From: Clostridiales bacterium
Lineage (GTDB): Bacteria > Bacillota > Clostridia > Saccharofermentanales > Saccharofermentanaceae
Direction: 5' to 3'
NCBI GenBank assembly: GCA_017451265.1
Contig: JAFSPU010000003.1
Span: forward strand, 124,001-188,000
DNA length: 64,000 bases
The notes below the pieces were generated by a model. That model was not told the origin of the DNA. It was given only the letters and a program-made list of their open reading frames with translations, and did not search any database. Position 1 is the first letter of the stretch. Each line of letters opens with the position of its first letter. Positions 18,221-32,774 of this stretch are shown in pieces. The position numbers were made by a program, and so were the translations under genes.

Positions 18221-19396
18221 TTAAAGCTTCGTGTATTCCTTGATGATCTCTTCAGGTACGTACTGTTTTACAAATTCACTTGCACGTGCAAGCTTGGCTG
18301 CTTCCTTCTTGGAATCCGGCAGGAAAGCTCCTACCTCGTCATTCTGCTCAGGAAGCTCAAGCTTATTCTCGATACCGTAAAGTCCGGCATTGATAAGGAG
18401 AGCATAAACAAGATACGGATTGCTTCCAGCATCAGGGCTTCTGAGCTCTACCTTTGTCTTATCCTTGAATGTTTCGATAAAGAACAGCTCGGACTCTCCG
18501 CGGCTTCCCCAGTTAACCTTGTCAGGTGCACTATTATTGCCGAGTCTTGCATAAGAAGAATCTGTAGGATTAAGGAAGATCGTGATGTCACGGATCTTCT
18601 CGATAATACCTGCAGCAGCATATCTTACGACGTCATTTCCGTCCTTATCTACAGCATAGATATTGATGTGGTAGCCGTTACCGGGCTTGCCTTCCAGAGG
18701 CATCGGTGAGAAATCAGCTGTAAGGCCATATCTTGCAGCGATCGTCCTTACCGTCATCTTAAATGTCGTCATCTGGTCAGCAGCCTTCAGAGGTCTTGCA
18801 TAATGGAAGTCGATCTCATTCTGTCCGGGACCTCTTTCATGATGTGATCTCTCTGGTGTAAGGCCCATCTTCTCGATTGACAGTGTGATCTCTCTTCTTA
18901 AGTTCTCGCACTTATCAAGAGGCGCGATATCCATGTATCCTGCCTGATCGTAAGGCTCCTTGGTAGGCTTTCCTTCAGCGTCATTGCAGAACAGATAGAA
19001 CTCCGTCTCTGTACCGAATCTGAACTCGATCCCTGCTGCCTTGGCTCTTGCTACGGCATCCTTAAGTATCGTTCTCGTATCGGAAGCATAAACAGTACCT
19101 TCAGGTGTGTATACATCGCAGAACATACGCAGAACCTTGCCGCTGTCGGGTCTCCACGGCAGCACGGAAAGCGTGTCTGCTTCAGGCTTCAGGTAGAGCG
19201 TCGCGTAAGGGCAGTCACCGAAGCCTGCGATCTCACGGGCTTCGATCGGGATACCGTCCTCGAACGCCTTCTTAAGCTCACCCGGCATTACGGAGATATT
19301 CTTCTGCACTCCGTAAGCATCTCGAAAAGCCATGCGGATAAACTTCGCGTCTTCTTCCTCGATGTACTTCATTACATCTTCAAAGGTAGTGTTCAT
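18221..19396 (-). CDS. Glutamine synthetase-like protein with altered active site
   Basis: A GS type I fold in only 391 residues (usual 440-470). Metal and nucleotide ligands persist: GTETEFYLF (Glu130, Glu132), HHERGPGQNEIDF (Glu187, Glu194), GNGYH (His243), SYARL (Arg) and VELRSPDAGSNPYL (Glu317, Arg319). By motif alignment the latch DGSS is EARE (52-55), the flap Glu (E. coli 327) is Ser289, Arg339 is Glu301 and Arg344 is Phe306. Loss of these substrate residues argues against normal glutamine synthesis. It is followed immediately by the ANTAR regulator and lies 12 bp after carB; a type III GS at 36.1-38.2 kb can supply the enzyme activity. It could be a sensor or act on another substrate. 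Confidence 0.85.
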   Translation of the reverse strand: MNTTFEDVMKYIEEEDAKFIRMAFRDAYGVQKNISVMPGELKKAFEDGIPIEAREIAGFGDCPYATLYLKPEADTLSVLPWRPDSGKVLRMFCDVYTPEGTVYASDTRTILKDAVARAKAAGIEFRFGTETEFYLFCNDAEGKPTKEPYDQAGYMDIAPLDKCENLRREITLSIEKMGLTPERSHHERGPGQNEIDFHYARPLKAADQMTTFKMTVRTIAARYGLTADFSPMPLEGKPGNGYHINIYAVDKDGNDVVRYAAAGIIEKIRDITIFLNPTDSSYARLGNNSAPDKVNWGSRGESELFFIETFKDKTKVELRSPDAGSNPYLVYALLINAGLYGIENKLELPEQNDEVGAFLPDSKKEAAKLARASEFVKQYVPEEIIKEYTKL

Positions 19397-19408
19397 GACA
19401 TTGCCTCC

Positions 19409-22400
19409 TTATATAACGCTGATCCTCGGGGAGATATCCTCCAGTACATCGAGCAGGATACGTACCGTATCAAGCGATGTAAACATGGTAACTCCGTTCA
19501 TTATAGCGCATCTTCTTATCATGACTCCGTCGTTATAGTGAACACCGGAGTAAACAGCTCTCGTATTCAGGATGTAGCTTACATAACCTGCGCGGATGGA
19601 ATCGAGGATCTCCTCACTTCCCTCGCTGATCTTGCCTCTGATACGTGTCTTGATACCGTGCTCCTTAAGGAACTTACCGGTACCTGATGTAGCCTCGATA
19701 TTAAAGCCCAGCTCGAAGAAACGTCTGACAAGAGGAAGCGCTTCTTCCTTATCCTCATCAGCGAGAGTAACGAGTACTGTTCCGTACTCCTTCATCTTGA
19801 TGCCGGAAGCCTGCAGAGCCTTATAAAGAGCTCTCTTAAGACTCTTGTCGTAACCAATGGCCTCACCTGTGGACTTCATCTCAGGTGACAGATAAGCATC
19901 CATACCGTTCAGCTTCTCGTAAGAGAATGCAGGAGCCTTAACATAGTGGAAGTTCTTCTCGGGGGCGACCACATCGGCATAACCCTGCTCAACGAGATCG
20001 TGACCGAGCATTACCTTGGTAGCAATATCTACAAGCGCGATACCCGTAGACTTCGAAAGGAACGGAACGCTTCGAGAAGCTCTGGGGTTAACCTCGATGA
20101 TATAGACATCGTCCTTGTCATCTACGATGAACTGGATGTTGTAAAGACCAACGATACCGATGCCGACACCGAGCTTCTTGGTGTATTCCCAAATGGTGTC
20201 CTTAACCTTCTGTGAGATGGAGAACGGAGGATATACGCTGATACTGTCACCGGAGTGAACACCTGTTCTCTCTACAAGCTCCATGATACCCGGCAGGAAT
20301 ACGTTCTTACCGTCACATACAGCATCGATCTCGACTTCCTTACCTACGATGTACTTATCTACAAGTACCGGTCTGTCCTTATCTACCTCAACGGCATTCT
20401 GGAGGTAATGAACGAGCATCTTCTCGTTCGCTACGATCTCCATCGCTCTTCCTCCGAGTACGAAAGAAGGTCTTACGAGCACCGGGTAACCGATCCTCTT
20501 GGCAGCCTCGATACCCTCTTCGATATTCGTAACGGCTACGCCTTCCGGGTGAGGAATCTCAAGTCTCTTGATAACACCCTCGAATGCATCACGGTCCTCA
20601 GCAGCGAACATTGCATCGTTACCTGTACCGATGATCTTAACTCCTCTTGCAGTAAGGGGCTCTGTGAGGTTAACAGCTGTCTGACCGCCAAGCGAAGTGA
20701 TAACTCCGTCAGGATTTTCAAGCTCAATGATGTTCATGATATCTTCAGGCGTCAAAGGCTCAAAGTAGAGCTTATCAGCTGTCGTATAGTCAGTAGATAC
20801 AGTCTCAGGGTTGTTGTTGATAACGATGGCCTCATATCCGAGTTCACGTATCGTCTTAACCGCATGAACAGTGGAATAGTCGAACTCTACGCCCTGACCG
20901 ATTCGGATAGGACCGGAACCCAAAACGATAATCTTCTTGTGGTCGCTTACGATGGACTCGTTCTCATCTTCATATGTTGAATAGAAGTAAGGAACATAGC
21001 TTTCAAACTCGCTTGCGCATGTATCGATCATCTTATAGACAGGACGGATTCCGTAGGACTTTCTAAGCTCCCAGATATCCGACTCCTTCTTATCTGTAAG
21101 TTCAGCGATATAAGAATCGGAGAATCCCATCTTCTTGGCTTCGAAAAGAAGCTCCTTACTTAAGCCCTCAGCCTTAGCTGTCTCTTCGATCTTGATCTCG
21201 AAGTCTACGATCTTCTTGATCTTATCCAGGAAGAACATATCGATCTTAGTTCTGGAATAGATAACCTGAGGATCAACGCCGAGCCACAGGAGCTCAGAGA
21301 TGGCATAGATACGGTCATCAGTTCCGATCTCGATATAGTCAAGCAGCTTCTCGATGGCTTCCTTACGATCCTCGGGATGAGGCTTATCGGAAAGGTTGCT
21401 TACATCGAACTTGGCAAGATGGATATGGTTCTTGCCGTCCTCAAGTGAACGGATGGCCTTAAGAAGGCTCTCCTCCATTGTTCTTCCGATACTCATCGTC
21501 TCACCTGTCGCCTTCATCTGAGTGGACAGTGCATTTGAAGCGAGAGTGAACTTATCGAACGGGAATCTTGGCATCTTTGTAACTACATAGTCGAGTGTAG
21601 GCTCGAAGCATGCAGGAGTATTTGCCAGAGGGATTTCATCGAGGTTCATGCCGACAGCGATCTTGGCTGATACACGTGCGATGGGATAACCGCTCGCCTT
21701 GGAAGCGAGAGCCGAAGATCTTGATACACGGGGATTAACCTCGATTACATAGTAGTCGAATGATTCGGGGTCGAGCGCGAACTGTACATTACATCCGCCC
21801 TTGATCTCGAGAGCGCGAATGATCTTCAGCGCGCTGTCGCGGAGCATGTGGTACTCCTTGTTTGTAAGCGTCTGGCTGGGTGCTACTACAATGGAGTCTC
21901 CTGTATGGATACCGACCGGGTCGAGGTTCTCCATATTACATACGGTGATAGCCGTATCATTGGCGTCTCTCATTACCTCATACTCGATCTCTTTATAACC
22001 CTTAATACTCTTCTCTACGAGAACCTGGTGTACGGGAGACAGCGCGAGAGCATTCTTCATTCTCTCCCTCATCTCCTCTTCATCGGAAGCGAAGCCGCCG
22101 CCCGTTCCTCCGAGTGTGAACGCAGGTCTTAAGATTACCGGGTAACCGATCTTGGCAGCAGCTGCAAGGCCCTCTTCCATGCTCTCCGCAATCTCGGAAG
22201 GAACTACGGGCTCACCGAGCTCCTCGCAAAGTTCCTTAAACTGCTCTCTGTCCTCGGCTCTTCTGATACTCTTGGCATCAGTACCGAGAAGCTCTATGCC
22301 GCACTCATCGAGTACGCCCTTGTCGTAAAGCTGAAGCGACAGGTTAAGACCCGTCTGGCCTCCGATGCCGGGCACAATGGCGTCAGGACGCTCATATCTG

Positions 22401-22625
22401 CAGATTCTGGCGATGTACTCCAGAGTCAGTGGCTCCATGTAAACCTTATCTGCGATGGCGTTGTCTGTCATGATAGTGGCAGGATTGGAGTTGGCGAGGA
22501 TTACCTCATAGCCTTCCTCCTTAAGTGCGAGGCATGCCTGTGTTCCTGCATAGTCGAACTCGGCTGCCTGGCCGATAACGATAGGACCTGATCCTATTAC
22601 GAGTACCTTCTTAATATCAGTTCTC

Positions 22626-22633
<8 letters not shown>
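19409..22633 (-). CDS. carB: Carbamoyl phosphate synthase large subunit
   Basis: Makes carbamoyl phosphate from bicarbonate, ATP and ammonia tunnelled from CarA. The protein has 1074 residues and the usual internal duplication: [22 protein letters not shown] at the start and [19 protein letters not shown] in the second half, each followed by an ATP-grasp domain, then a C-terminal MGS-type allosteric domain. The start overlaps the end of carA by 8 bp. Confidence 0.98.
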
Positions 22634-26548
<3,915 letters not shown>

Positions 26549-26572
26549 TGTCATTCCCCTTTTATAGACAAA

Positions 26573-28057
26573 TTAAAGATTCGTATAACCCATCAGGGCC
26601 TCGTCTACGGCCTTGGCTGCAGCGCGTCCTTCCGCGATGGCACGCACTACGAGTGACTGTCCGATATGCATGTCACCTGCTGCATAAACATTCTTCTGGC
26701 TTGTGGCATACTGACCTGCATCAGTCTTTACATTCGTTCTGCCGTCAAGCTCTACCTTGAAGTCATCTGTTACATACTTCTGTGAACCCAGGAAACCTGC
26801 CGCGATAAGTACGAGCTGGCAGGGCACTGTCTTCTCTGTTCCGGATACGGGTACCATCTTCATTCTGCCCGTCTTCTCGTCCTTTACAGACTCGAGGCTG
26901 ACAAGAACAACTTCCTTAAGGTTACCCTTCTTATCCTTGATGAACTCCTTAACAGTCGTCTGATAGATTCTGGGATCGTGTCCGAACTTGTAGATAGCCT
27001 CCTCCTGACCGTAATCGGTCTTGAGCACTCTCGGCCACTCCGGCCAAGGGTTGGAAGGCATTCTCTCACAGGAAGGCTTAGGCATCATCTCAAGCTGTGT
27101 AACACTCTTTGCTCCAAGACGGATGCTTGAGCCGACACAGTCGTTACCAGTGTCACCGCCGCCGATGATGATTACATCCTTGTCCTTAACGAGTCCATAA
27201 GGAACATCAGTAAAGTCGCTGTCGAGAAGTGTCTTGGTAACCTCGGATAGGAAGTCTACCGCGAACCTGATACCATTAGCATCTCTTCCGGGAGCATCGA
27301 TATCACGAGGATTTGATGCGCCGCACGCGAGGATGATGCTGTCGTACTCCTTGCGAAGCTTGTCAGCCTTGATGTCATTGCCTACGTCAGTATTAACTAC
27401 AAACTTGATGCCGGCCTCCTCCATGAGCTTGATCCTTCTGTCGATGATCGACTTGTCGAGCTTCATATTCGGGATGCCGTAGCGCAGAAGTCCGCCGACG
27501 CGGTCACGGCGCTCATAAACTGTAACCTCATGTCCTCTGGAGTTAAGCAGCTGAGCTGCAGCAAGACCGGAAGGGCCGCTGCCGATAACTGCAACCTTCT
27601 TACCAGTCCTAACCTCAGGTACAGTCTCCTTAACAAGACCGTGCTCGTAAGCGTACTCAATAACGGTCTTCTCGTTTTCCTTGGTGCACACGGGCTCGTC
27701 ATGAAGTCCGCATGTGCATGCTGCTTCGCAAAGAGCCGGGCAAACTCTGCTCGTGAACTCAGGGAAGCTGTGTGTAACTGCAAGTCTCTGATAAGCCTGC
27801 TCGAGTCTTCCTCTGTAAACCAGGTCGTTTACCTCAGGCACCAGGTTATGAAGAGGACATCCTGACATCATGCCGGAGATCATCTTTCCAGCCTGGCAGA
27901 ACGGGATACCGCACTCCATGCAGCGGGCTGCCTGCTTGCGCTGTTCTTCGAACTCGAGGCTGCCGTGGAACTCCTTAAAGTCCTTGATACGCTCCTCTTC
28001 GCTTCTTACAGGTCCGATCTCTCTTTTATATTCCAAAAATCCGGTTGTCTTACCCAT
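26573..28057 (-). CDS. gltD: Glutamate synthase small subunit
   Basis: NADPH-side subunit of GOGAT that passes electrons to the large subunit. The 494-residue protein has N-terminal Fe-S cysteines (ARCMECGIPFCQ and CPLHN), an FAD motif VIGSGPSGLAAAQLL, a NADP motif IIGGGDTGNDCV, and the C-terminal AAGDMHIGQSLVVRAIAEGR. Its ATG shares one base with the gltB stop (TAATG), ensuring matched synthesis. Confidence 0.97.
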   Translation of the reverse strand: MGKTTGFLEYKREIGPVRSEEERIKDFKEFHGSLEFEEQRKQAARCMECGIPFCQAGKMISGMMSGCPLHNLVPEVNDLVYRGRLEQAYQRLAVTHSFPEFTSRVCPALCEAACTCGLHDEPVCTKENEKTVIEYAYEHGLVKETVPEVRTGKKVAVIGSGPSGLAAAQLLNSRGHEVTVYERRDRVGGLLRYGIPNMKLDKSIIDRRIKLMEEAGIKFVVNTDVGNDIKADKLRKEYDSIILACGASNPRDIDAPGRDANGIRFAVDFLSEVTKTLLDSDFTDVPYGLVKDKDVIIIGGGDTGNDCVGSSIRLGAKSVTQLEMMPKPSCERMPSNPWPEWPRVLKTDYGQEEAIYKFGHDPRIYQTTVKEFIKDKKGNLKEVVLVSLESVKDEKTGRMKMVPVSGTEKTVPCQLVLIAAGFLGSQKYVTDDFKVELDGRTNVKTDAGQYATSQKNVYAAGDMHIGQSLVVRAIAEGRAAAKAVDEALMGYTNL

Positions 28058-31000
28058 TATGCTTTACCCCCTACGAAAGCCTTGAACGCTTCGATCCTTG
28101 CTGTCTCCAGATCGGCTCCCTTCTCTGTCTCGAGACCGATAAGCCTTAAGATCTCCTTATAGTCAACAGGGATGATCTTCTTGAAGTGAGGAACATAAGA
28201 GTCAAAGTCGGAGAGGATCTTCTGACCCTTCTTAGAACCCGTTGCCTCCACATGCTCCGTGATGATCTTACGAAGCTCGTCGATGTCTTCCTTGTGCTCG
28301 AGAGCTTCCATGTTCACGAGCTGCTTATTGAGGTTCTTATAAAGATGATTCTCTTCATCAAGCACATATGCGATACCGCCGCTCATACCCGCAGCGAAGT
28401 TCTTTCCTGTAGGTCCGAGGACAACTACCGTACCACCTGTCATGTATTCGCATCCGTGCTCACCGACGCCCTCGACTACAGCCGTGACACCGGAGTTTCT
28501 GATGGCGAATCTCTCACCTGCCATACCTGCGATGAATGCCTTACCGGAAGTAGCACCGTAGAGAGCTACGTTACCGATGATGATGTTCTCCTCAGGATCG
28601 TATGCTGCATTTGAAGGTGCATGAACGATGAGCTTACCGCCTGACAGACCCTTACCGAAGTAGTCGTTGCTGTCACCCGTAAGTCTTAATGTAAGACCGT
28701 TCGGGATGAAAGCACCGAAGCTCTGTCCGCCTGCACCCTCACAGTTAACCGTGATGGTATCTTCTGCAAGGCCCTCATGGTGAGCTCTGGTGATCTCAGC
28801 ACCGAGGAGCGTACCGAATGTTCTGTCGACACTCTTAAGGTTAACCGAGATCTCAGCCTTGGATCCGTCCTTAACGGCCTTAAGGATCTTCTTATCCTTA
28901 AGGAGGATCTTCTCATCCTGCGTCTCTTCAAGCTTGAAGTCATACAGATACTGCTGATCGTGGCTGATATTTGTCTCCACGGGCATCAGGATACGGTTAA
29001 GCTCGATCTTCTTCTGAGCCTTGGTAAGATTGTCTTTAACCTTGAGAAGGTCTGATCTTCCGACCAGCTCCTCAACGGATCTTACGCCGAGCTGACTCAT
29101 GATCTCACGCAGCTGTCTTGCTATGAAGATCATGAAGTTCTCTACGTACTCAGGCTTACCTGCAAATCTCTTTCTTAACTCAGGGTTCTGAGTCGCTACA
29201 CCCATGGGGCATGTATCTGACTGACACTGACGCATCATTACGCAGCCGAGTGTAATGAGAGGCGCTGTGGCAAAGCCGAACTCCTCTGCACCGAGCATAC
29301 ATGCGATGGCAACGTCCTTACCGCTCATGAGCTTACCGTCAGTCTCGATAACTACTCGGTTTCTAAGACCGTTGGCAAGAAGCGTCTGGTGTGTCTCGGC
29401 AAGACCGAGCTCCCACGGCAGACCTGCGTTATGGATAGATGACAGCGGAGCTGCACCTGTACCTCCGTCGTAACCGGAGATGAGGACTACTGCGGCACCT
29501 GCCTTGGCAACACCTGCAGCGACTGTTCCTACACCAGCCTCGGATACGAGCTTAACGGATATTCTAGCATTCTTGTTTGCACACTTAAGGTCATAGATCA
29601 GCTGCGCCAGATCCTCGATGGAATAGATATCGTGATGAGGCGGAGGTGATATTAAGCTGACACCGGGGGTCGAGTGACGCGTCCTGGCGATCCACGGGTA
29701 CACCTTCTTACCGGGAAGGTGTCCGCCTTCACCGGGCTTTGCCCCCTGTGCCATCTTAATCTGAATCTCTTTGGCGCTTACGAGATAACGGCTTGTTACG
29801 CCGAATCTTCCGCTCGCAACCTGCTTAATAGCGGAGCTTCTGTCGTTGTCGGTTCCTGCGGACTCGATTCTCTCGTCGCTCTCTCCGCCCTCACCGGAGT
29901 TGCTCTTACCGTGCAGATGGTTCATAGCGATGGCAAGAGTCTGGTGTGCTTCTTCGGAGATGGATCCGTAAGACATGGCTCCCGTCTTAAATCTTCTTAC
30001 GATGGATGCTTCATCCTCTACTTCATCAAGAGGTACACCGTTCTCAGGGAAGTTGAAATCAACAAGACTTCTCAAGTAACCTGTGCTCTCCTGATCGACC
30101 ATGTTCGTATATTCTCTGAACTTGTCGTAATTGCCTGTTCTTGTAGCGAGCTGGAGCATGTGGATAGTATTGGGATTGTATCTGTGCTGCTCACCCTGGC
30201 TTCTCATCTTATGGCGTCCTGTAGCAGACAGCTCAAGGTCTACCTTCAGACCGAGGGGATCGAAAGCCTTGCTGTGCTGCTTGTCAGCCTCGTCACCGAT
30301 ATCCTGCAGTGAGATACCGCCTACGCGGCTTACCGTGCCTGTGAAGTAATTGTCGATAACTTCTTCGCTAATACCGATGGCCTCGAAGATCTTGCTGCCC
30401 TGATAGGACTTGATCGTGGAGATACCCATCTTGGAAGCGATCTTAACGATGCCTGACAGTACAGCCTCATCGTAGGACTCAACTGCTGCGTAGTAATCCT
30501 TGTCGAGGATCTCCTCGTTAATGAGCTCATCGATAGTTGCATGAGCAAGATAAGGGTTAACTGCAGATGCACCGTAACCGAGGAGCGTTGCGAAGTGGTG
30601 TACTTCACGGGGCTCACCGGACTCAACGATGATGGACATTGCCGTGCACTTCTTGGTATCTACGAGGTGCTTATGAACTGCAGCAACTGCGAGCAGCGAA
30701 GGGATAGCAACGTGGTTCTCATCTACGCCTCTGTCTGAGAGGATAAGAATATTCGTTCCTTCCCTGTAGGACTTATCAACCTCAACGAAGAGGTGGTCAA
30801 GAACTCTCTTCATCGGTGTGCTCTTGTAGAACAGAGTGGATACCGTGGAGACCTTGAAGCCTTCCTTCTTCATGTTCTTGATCTTCAGAAGGTCAAGATC
30901 TGTGAGGATAGGATTGTTGATCTTAAGTACATGGCAGTTCTCGGGACCTTCCTCGAGGAGGTTTCCGTCGGTACCGATATAAACTGTTCTTGAAGTAACG

Positions 31001-32604
31001 ATCTGCTCACGCTCTGCGTCGATAGGCGGGTTCGTTACCTGTGCGAAAAGCTGCTTGAAGTAATAGAACAGAGGCTGGTACTGACCGGACAAAGCAGCGA
31101 TAGGAGTATCAACACCCATCGAGCCGATAGCCTCGTGTCCGTTAAGAGCCATGGACAGGATGCTGTCATGGCTGTTCTCCCATGTATAACCGAAAGCCTT
31201 CTGAAGTCTTGCACGCTCTTCGTCTGTGTAGTGAACTACCTTCTTGTTAGGGATCTTGATATCAGCAAGAGTTACGAGCTTGCTGTCGAGCCACTCGCCG
31301 TAAGGCTTGCCGTGTGCATACTTCTGCTTGATCTCTTCATCGTAGATGATCCTCTTGCTCTTTGTATCAACGAGCAGGAGCTTACCCGGGTGCAGTCTCT
31401 CCTTCTTAAGGATGTGATCCTCGGGAAGATCAAGTACGCCTACCTCGGACGAGAGGATAAGCCTTCCGTCATCCATTACGTAATAACGGGAAGGTCTTAA
31501 TCCGTTTCGGTCGAGGATCGCACCCATGACATCACCGTCAGAGAACAAGATGGAGGCAGGTCCGTCCCACGGTTCCATCATGGTGGCGTAATACTGGTAG
31601 AAATCTCTTTCTTCCTGTGAAAGCGTATCGTTATGTGCCCAAGGCTCAGGGATCAGGATGGATGCAGCAAGAGGCAGATCCATGCCACTCATTACGAGGA
31701 ACTCAAGTGTGTTATCAAGCATTGCGGAGTCTGAACCGCTCTGGGAGATAACGGGAAGAACCTTGGTCATATCCTCTTCAGAGAACTTATTGGAATGCAT
31801 CGTCTCTTCACGTGCGAGCATCTTATCCGCATTACCCTTGATGGTATTGATCTCACCGTTATGAACGATGAAACGGTTAGGATGAGCTCTGTTCCAGCTG
31901 GGGTTTGTATTTGTAGAGAATCTGGAGTGAACCATGGCGATGGCAGACTCGTAATCCTTGTCTGTAAGATCAAGGAAGAATGTACGCAGCTGTCCTACCA
32001 GGAACATTCCCTTATATACTATCGTTCTGCATGACAAAGAAGGAACGTAAGTGCTTACGCTGCTCTGCTCAAACTCTCTTCTGGTGATGTAGAGCATTCT
32101 GTCGAAGTCGATGTCTTCTTTGATCTTAGCAGGTCTTTCGATGAATACCTGATAGATCTGGGGCATGCACTCGCGGGCCTTGCTTCCGAGAACATCGGGA
32201 TCGGACTCCACCTTTCTCCAGCCGAGGATCTTAAGTCCGTTCTTTCTTGTAATGATCTCGAACATTGACTTCGCCTGGCGAAGCTCGAGGTCACTTTGGG
32301 GGAAGAAGAACATACCGACTGCATACTGTCTTGCGCCGGGAAGCTCTACTCCTTCCTTTTTCATGATCTTGGTGAAGAACTTGTGGGGGATCTGTGTCAG
32401 GATTCCGACACCGTCACCCGTCTTACCCTCTGCATCTTTACCTGCACGGTGCTCAAGATTCTCAACAATGGAAAGAGCATCACTTACAAGCTTGTGAGAA
32501 GGTCTTCCTTCTACGTCGATGATCGCACCGATACCGCAGTTATCGTGTTCGAACTGCGGTCTGTACAGACCATCCCTCTCAACCTTTGTAAACAGATCCG
32601 TCAT
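28057..32604 (-). CDS. gltB: Glutamate synthase large subunit
   Basis: Transfers the glutamine amide to 2-oxoglutarate to give two glutamates. The protein has about 1515 residues: class II amidotransferase domain with Cys23 as probable mature N-terminus (HDNCGIGAI), central domain, FMN domain with SGYDGGTGAAPLSS, the [3Fe-4S] cysteines CVMMRQCQSDTC, and the C-terminal beta-helix GXGXG repeats. ATG at 32604 is chosen because AAAGGAGG precedes it at good spacing; an ATG six bases earlier abuts that signal. A promoter plus attenuator leader lies just upstream, so this is the first gene of an eight-gene operon that ends with the ANTAR regulator. Confidence 0.97.
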   Translation of the reverse strand: MTDLFTKVERDGLYRPQFEHDNCGIGAIIDVEGRPSHKLVSDALSIVENLEHRAGKDAEGKTGDGVGILTQIPHKFFTKIMKKEGVELPGARQYAVGMFFFPQSDLELRQAKSMFEIITRKNGLKILGWRKVESDPDVLGSKARECMPQIYQVFIERPAKIKEDIDFDRMLYITRREFEQSSVSTYVPSLSCRTIVYKGMFLVGQLRTFFLDLTDKDYESAIAMVHSRFSTNTNPSWNRAHPNRFIVHNGEINTIKGNADKMLAREETMHSNKFSEEDMTKVLPVISQSGSDSAMLDNTLEFLVMSGMDLPLAASILIPEPWAHNDTLSQEERDFYQYYATMMEPWDGPASILFSDGDVMGAILDRNGLRPSRYYVMDDGRLILSSEVGVLDLPEDHILKKERLHPGKLLLVDTKSKRIIYDEEIKQKYAHGKPYGEWLDSKLVTLADIKIPNKKVVHYTDEERARLQKAFGYTWENSHDSILSMALNGHEAIGSMGVDTPIAALSGQYQPLFYYFKQLFAQVTNPPIDAEREQIVTSRTVYIGTDGNLLEEGPENCHVLKINNPILTDLDLLKIKNMKKEGFKVSTVSTLFYKSTPMKRVLDHLFVEVDKSYREGTNILILSDRGVDENHVAIPSLLAVAAVHKHLVDTKKCTAMSIIVESGEPREVHHFATLLGYGASAVNPYLAHATIDELINEEILDKDYYAAVESYDEAVLSGIVKIASKMGISTIKSYQGSKIFEAIGISEEVIDNYFTGTVSRVGGISLQDIGDEADKQHSKAFDPLGLKVDLELSATGRHKMRSQGEQHRYNPNTIHMLQLATRTGNYDKFREYTNMVDQESTGYLRSLVDFNFPENGVPLDEVEDEASIVRRFKTGAMSYGSISEEAHQTLAIAMNHLHGKSNSGEGGESDERIESAGTDNDRSSAIKQVASGRFGVTSRYLVSAKEIQIKMAQGAKPGEGGHLPGKKVYPWIARTRHSTPGVSLISPPPHHDIYSIEDLAQLIYDLKCANKNARISVKLVSEAGVGTVAAGVAKAGAAVVLISGYDGGTGAAPLSSIHNAGLPWELGLAETHQTLLANGLRNRVVIETDGKLMSGKDVAIACMLGAEEFGFATAPLITLGCVMMRQCQSDTCPMGVATQNPELRKRFAGKPEYVENFMIFIARQLREIMSQLGVRSVEELVGRSDLLKVKDNLTKAQKKIELNRILMPVETNISHDQQYLYDFKLEETQDEKILLKDKKILKAVKDGSKAEISVNLKSVDRTFGTLLGAEITRAHHEGLAEDTITVNCEGAGGQSFGAFIPNGLTLRLTGDSNDYFGKGLSGGKLIVHAPSNAAYDPEENIIIGNVALYGATSGKAFIAGMAGERFAIRNSGVTAVVEGVGEHGCEYMTGGTVVVLGPTGKNFAAGMSGGIAYVLDEENHLYKNLNKQLVNMEALEHKEDIDELRKIITEHVEATGSKKGQKILSDFDSYVPHFKKIIPVDYKEILRLIGLETEKGADLETARIEAFKAFVGGKA

Positions 32605-32641
32605 ACGCATCCTCCTTTGTCCCCTATGAGGCTTAAACAAC

Positions 32642-32682
32642 AAAAAGGCGTCTCAGGTATTAACCCGAGACGCCTTTGCCTC
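32642..32682 (-). terminator. gltB leader attenuator with overlapping ANTAR hairpin P2
   Basis: On the RNA, a 15-bp stem (5' arm AAAGGCGUCUCGGGU, loop UAAU) followed by U5 forms an intrinsic terminator at 32642-32676. The 5' arm overlaps an alternative hairpin at 32667-32682: stem GAGGC/GUCUC around hexaloop AAAGGC, with A at position 1 and G at position 4 as ANTAR proteins require. The two structures exclude each other, so P2 acts as the antiterminator. Confidence 0.85.
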
Positions 32683-32712
32683 AAATTCTTATAAAAAATT
32701 AATTAAACGAAC

Positions 32713-32728
32713 ATGTCCCCTTTGACAT
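32713..32728 (-). promoter_or_regulatory. ANTAR hairpin P1 of the gltB leader
   Basis: AUGUC, hexaloop AAAGGG, GACAU: a perfect 5-bp stem with A1 and G4 in the loop. It lies 30 nt upstream of P2 in the same leader, completing the two-hairpin target of a dimeric ANTAR protein. Confidence 0.8.
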
Positions 32729-32735
32729 TATTGCT

Positions 32736-32764
32736 ATGTTACCGCTGTGTAAAAAAGCTGTCAA
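32736..32764 (-). promoter_or_regulatory. Promoter of the gltB operon
   Basis: TTGACA (32759-32764), 17-bp spacer, TAACAT (32736-32741). Transcription should start close to P1 so that both hairpins and the terminator lie in the leader of about 130 nt. Confidence 0.75.
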
Positions 32765-32774
32765 GCATTTCCTT

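Noticed and set aside
20255..20980. Long plus-strand frame (241 codons) opposite carB
   Set aside because: Its product shows no conserved domain and lies fully antisense to a conserved gene; similar frames opposite gltB (29674-30312), GSIII (37286-37900), iorA (43137-44003) and SDR (40155-41006) were dropped for the same reason.
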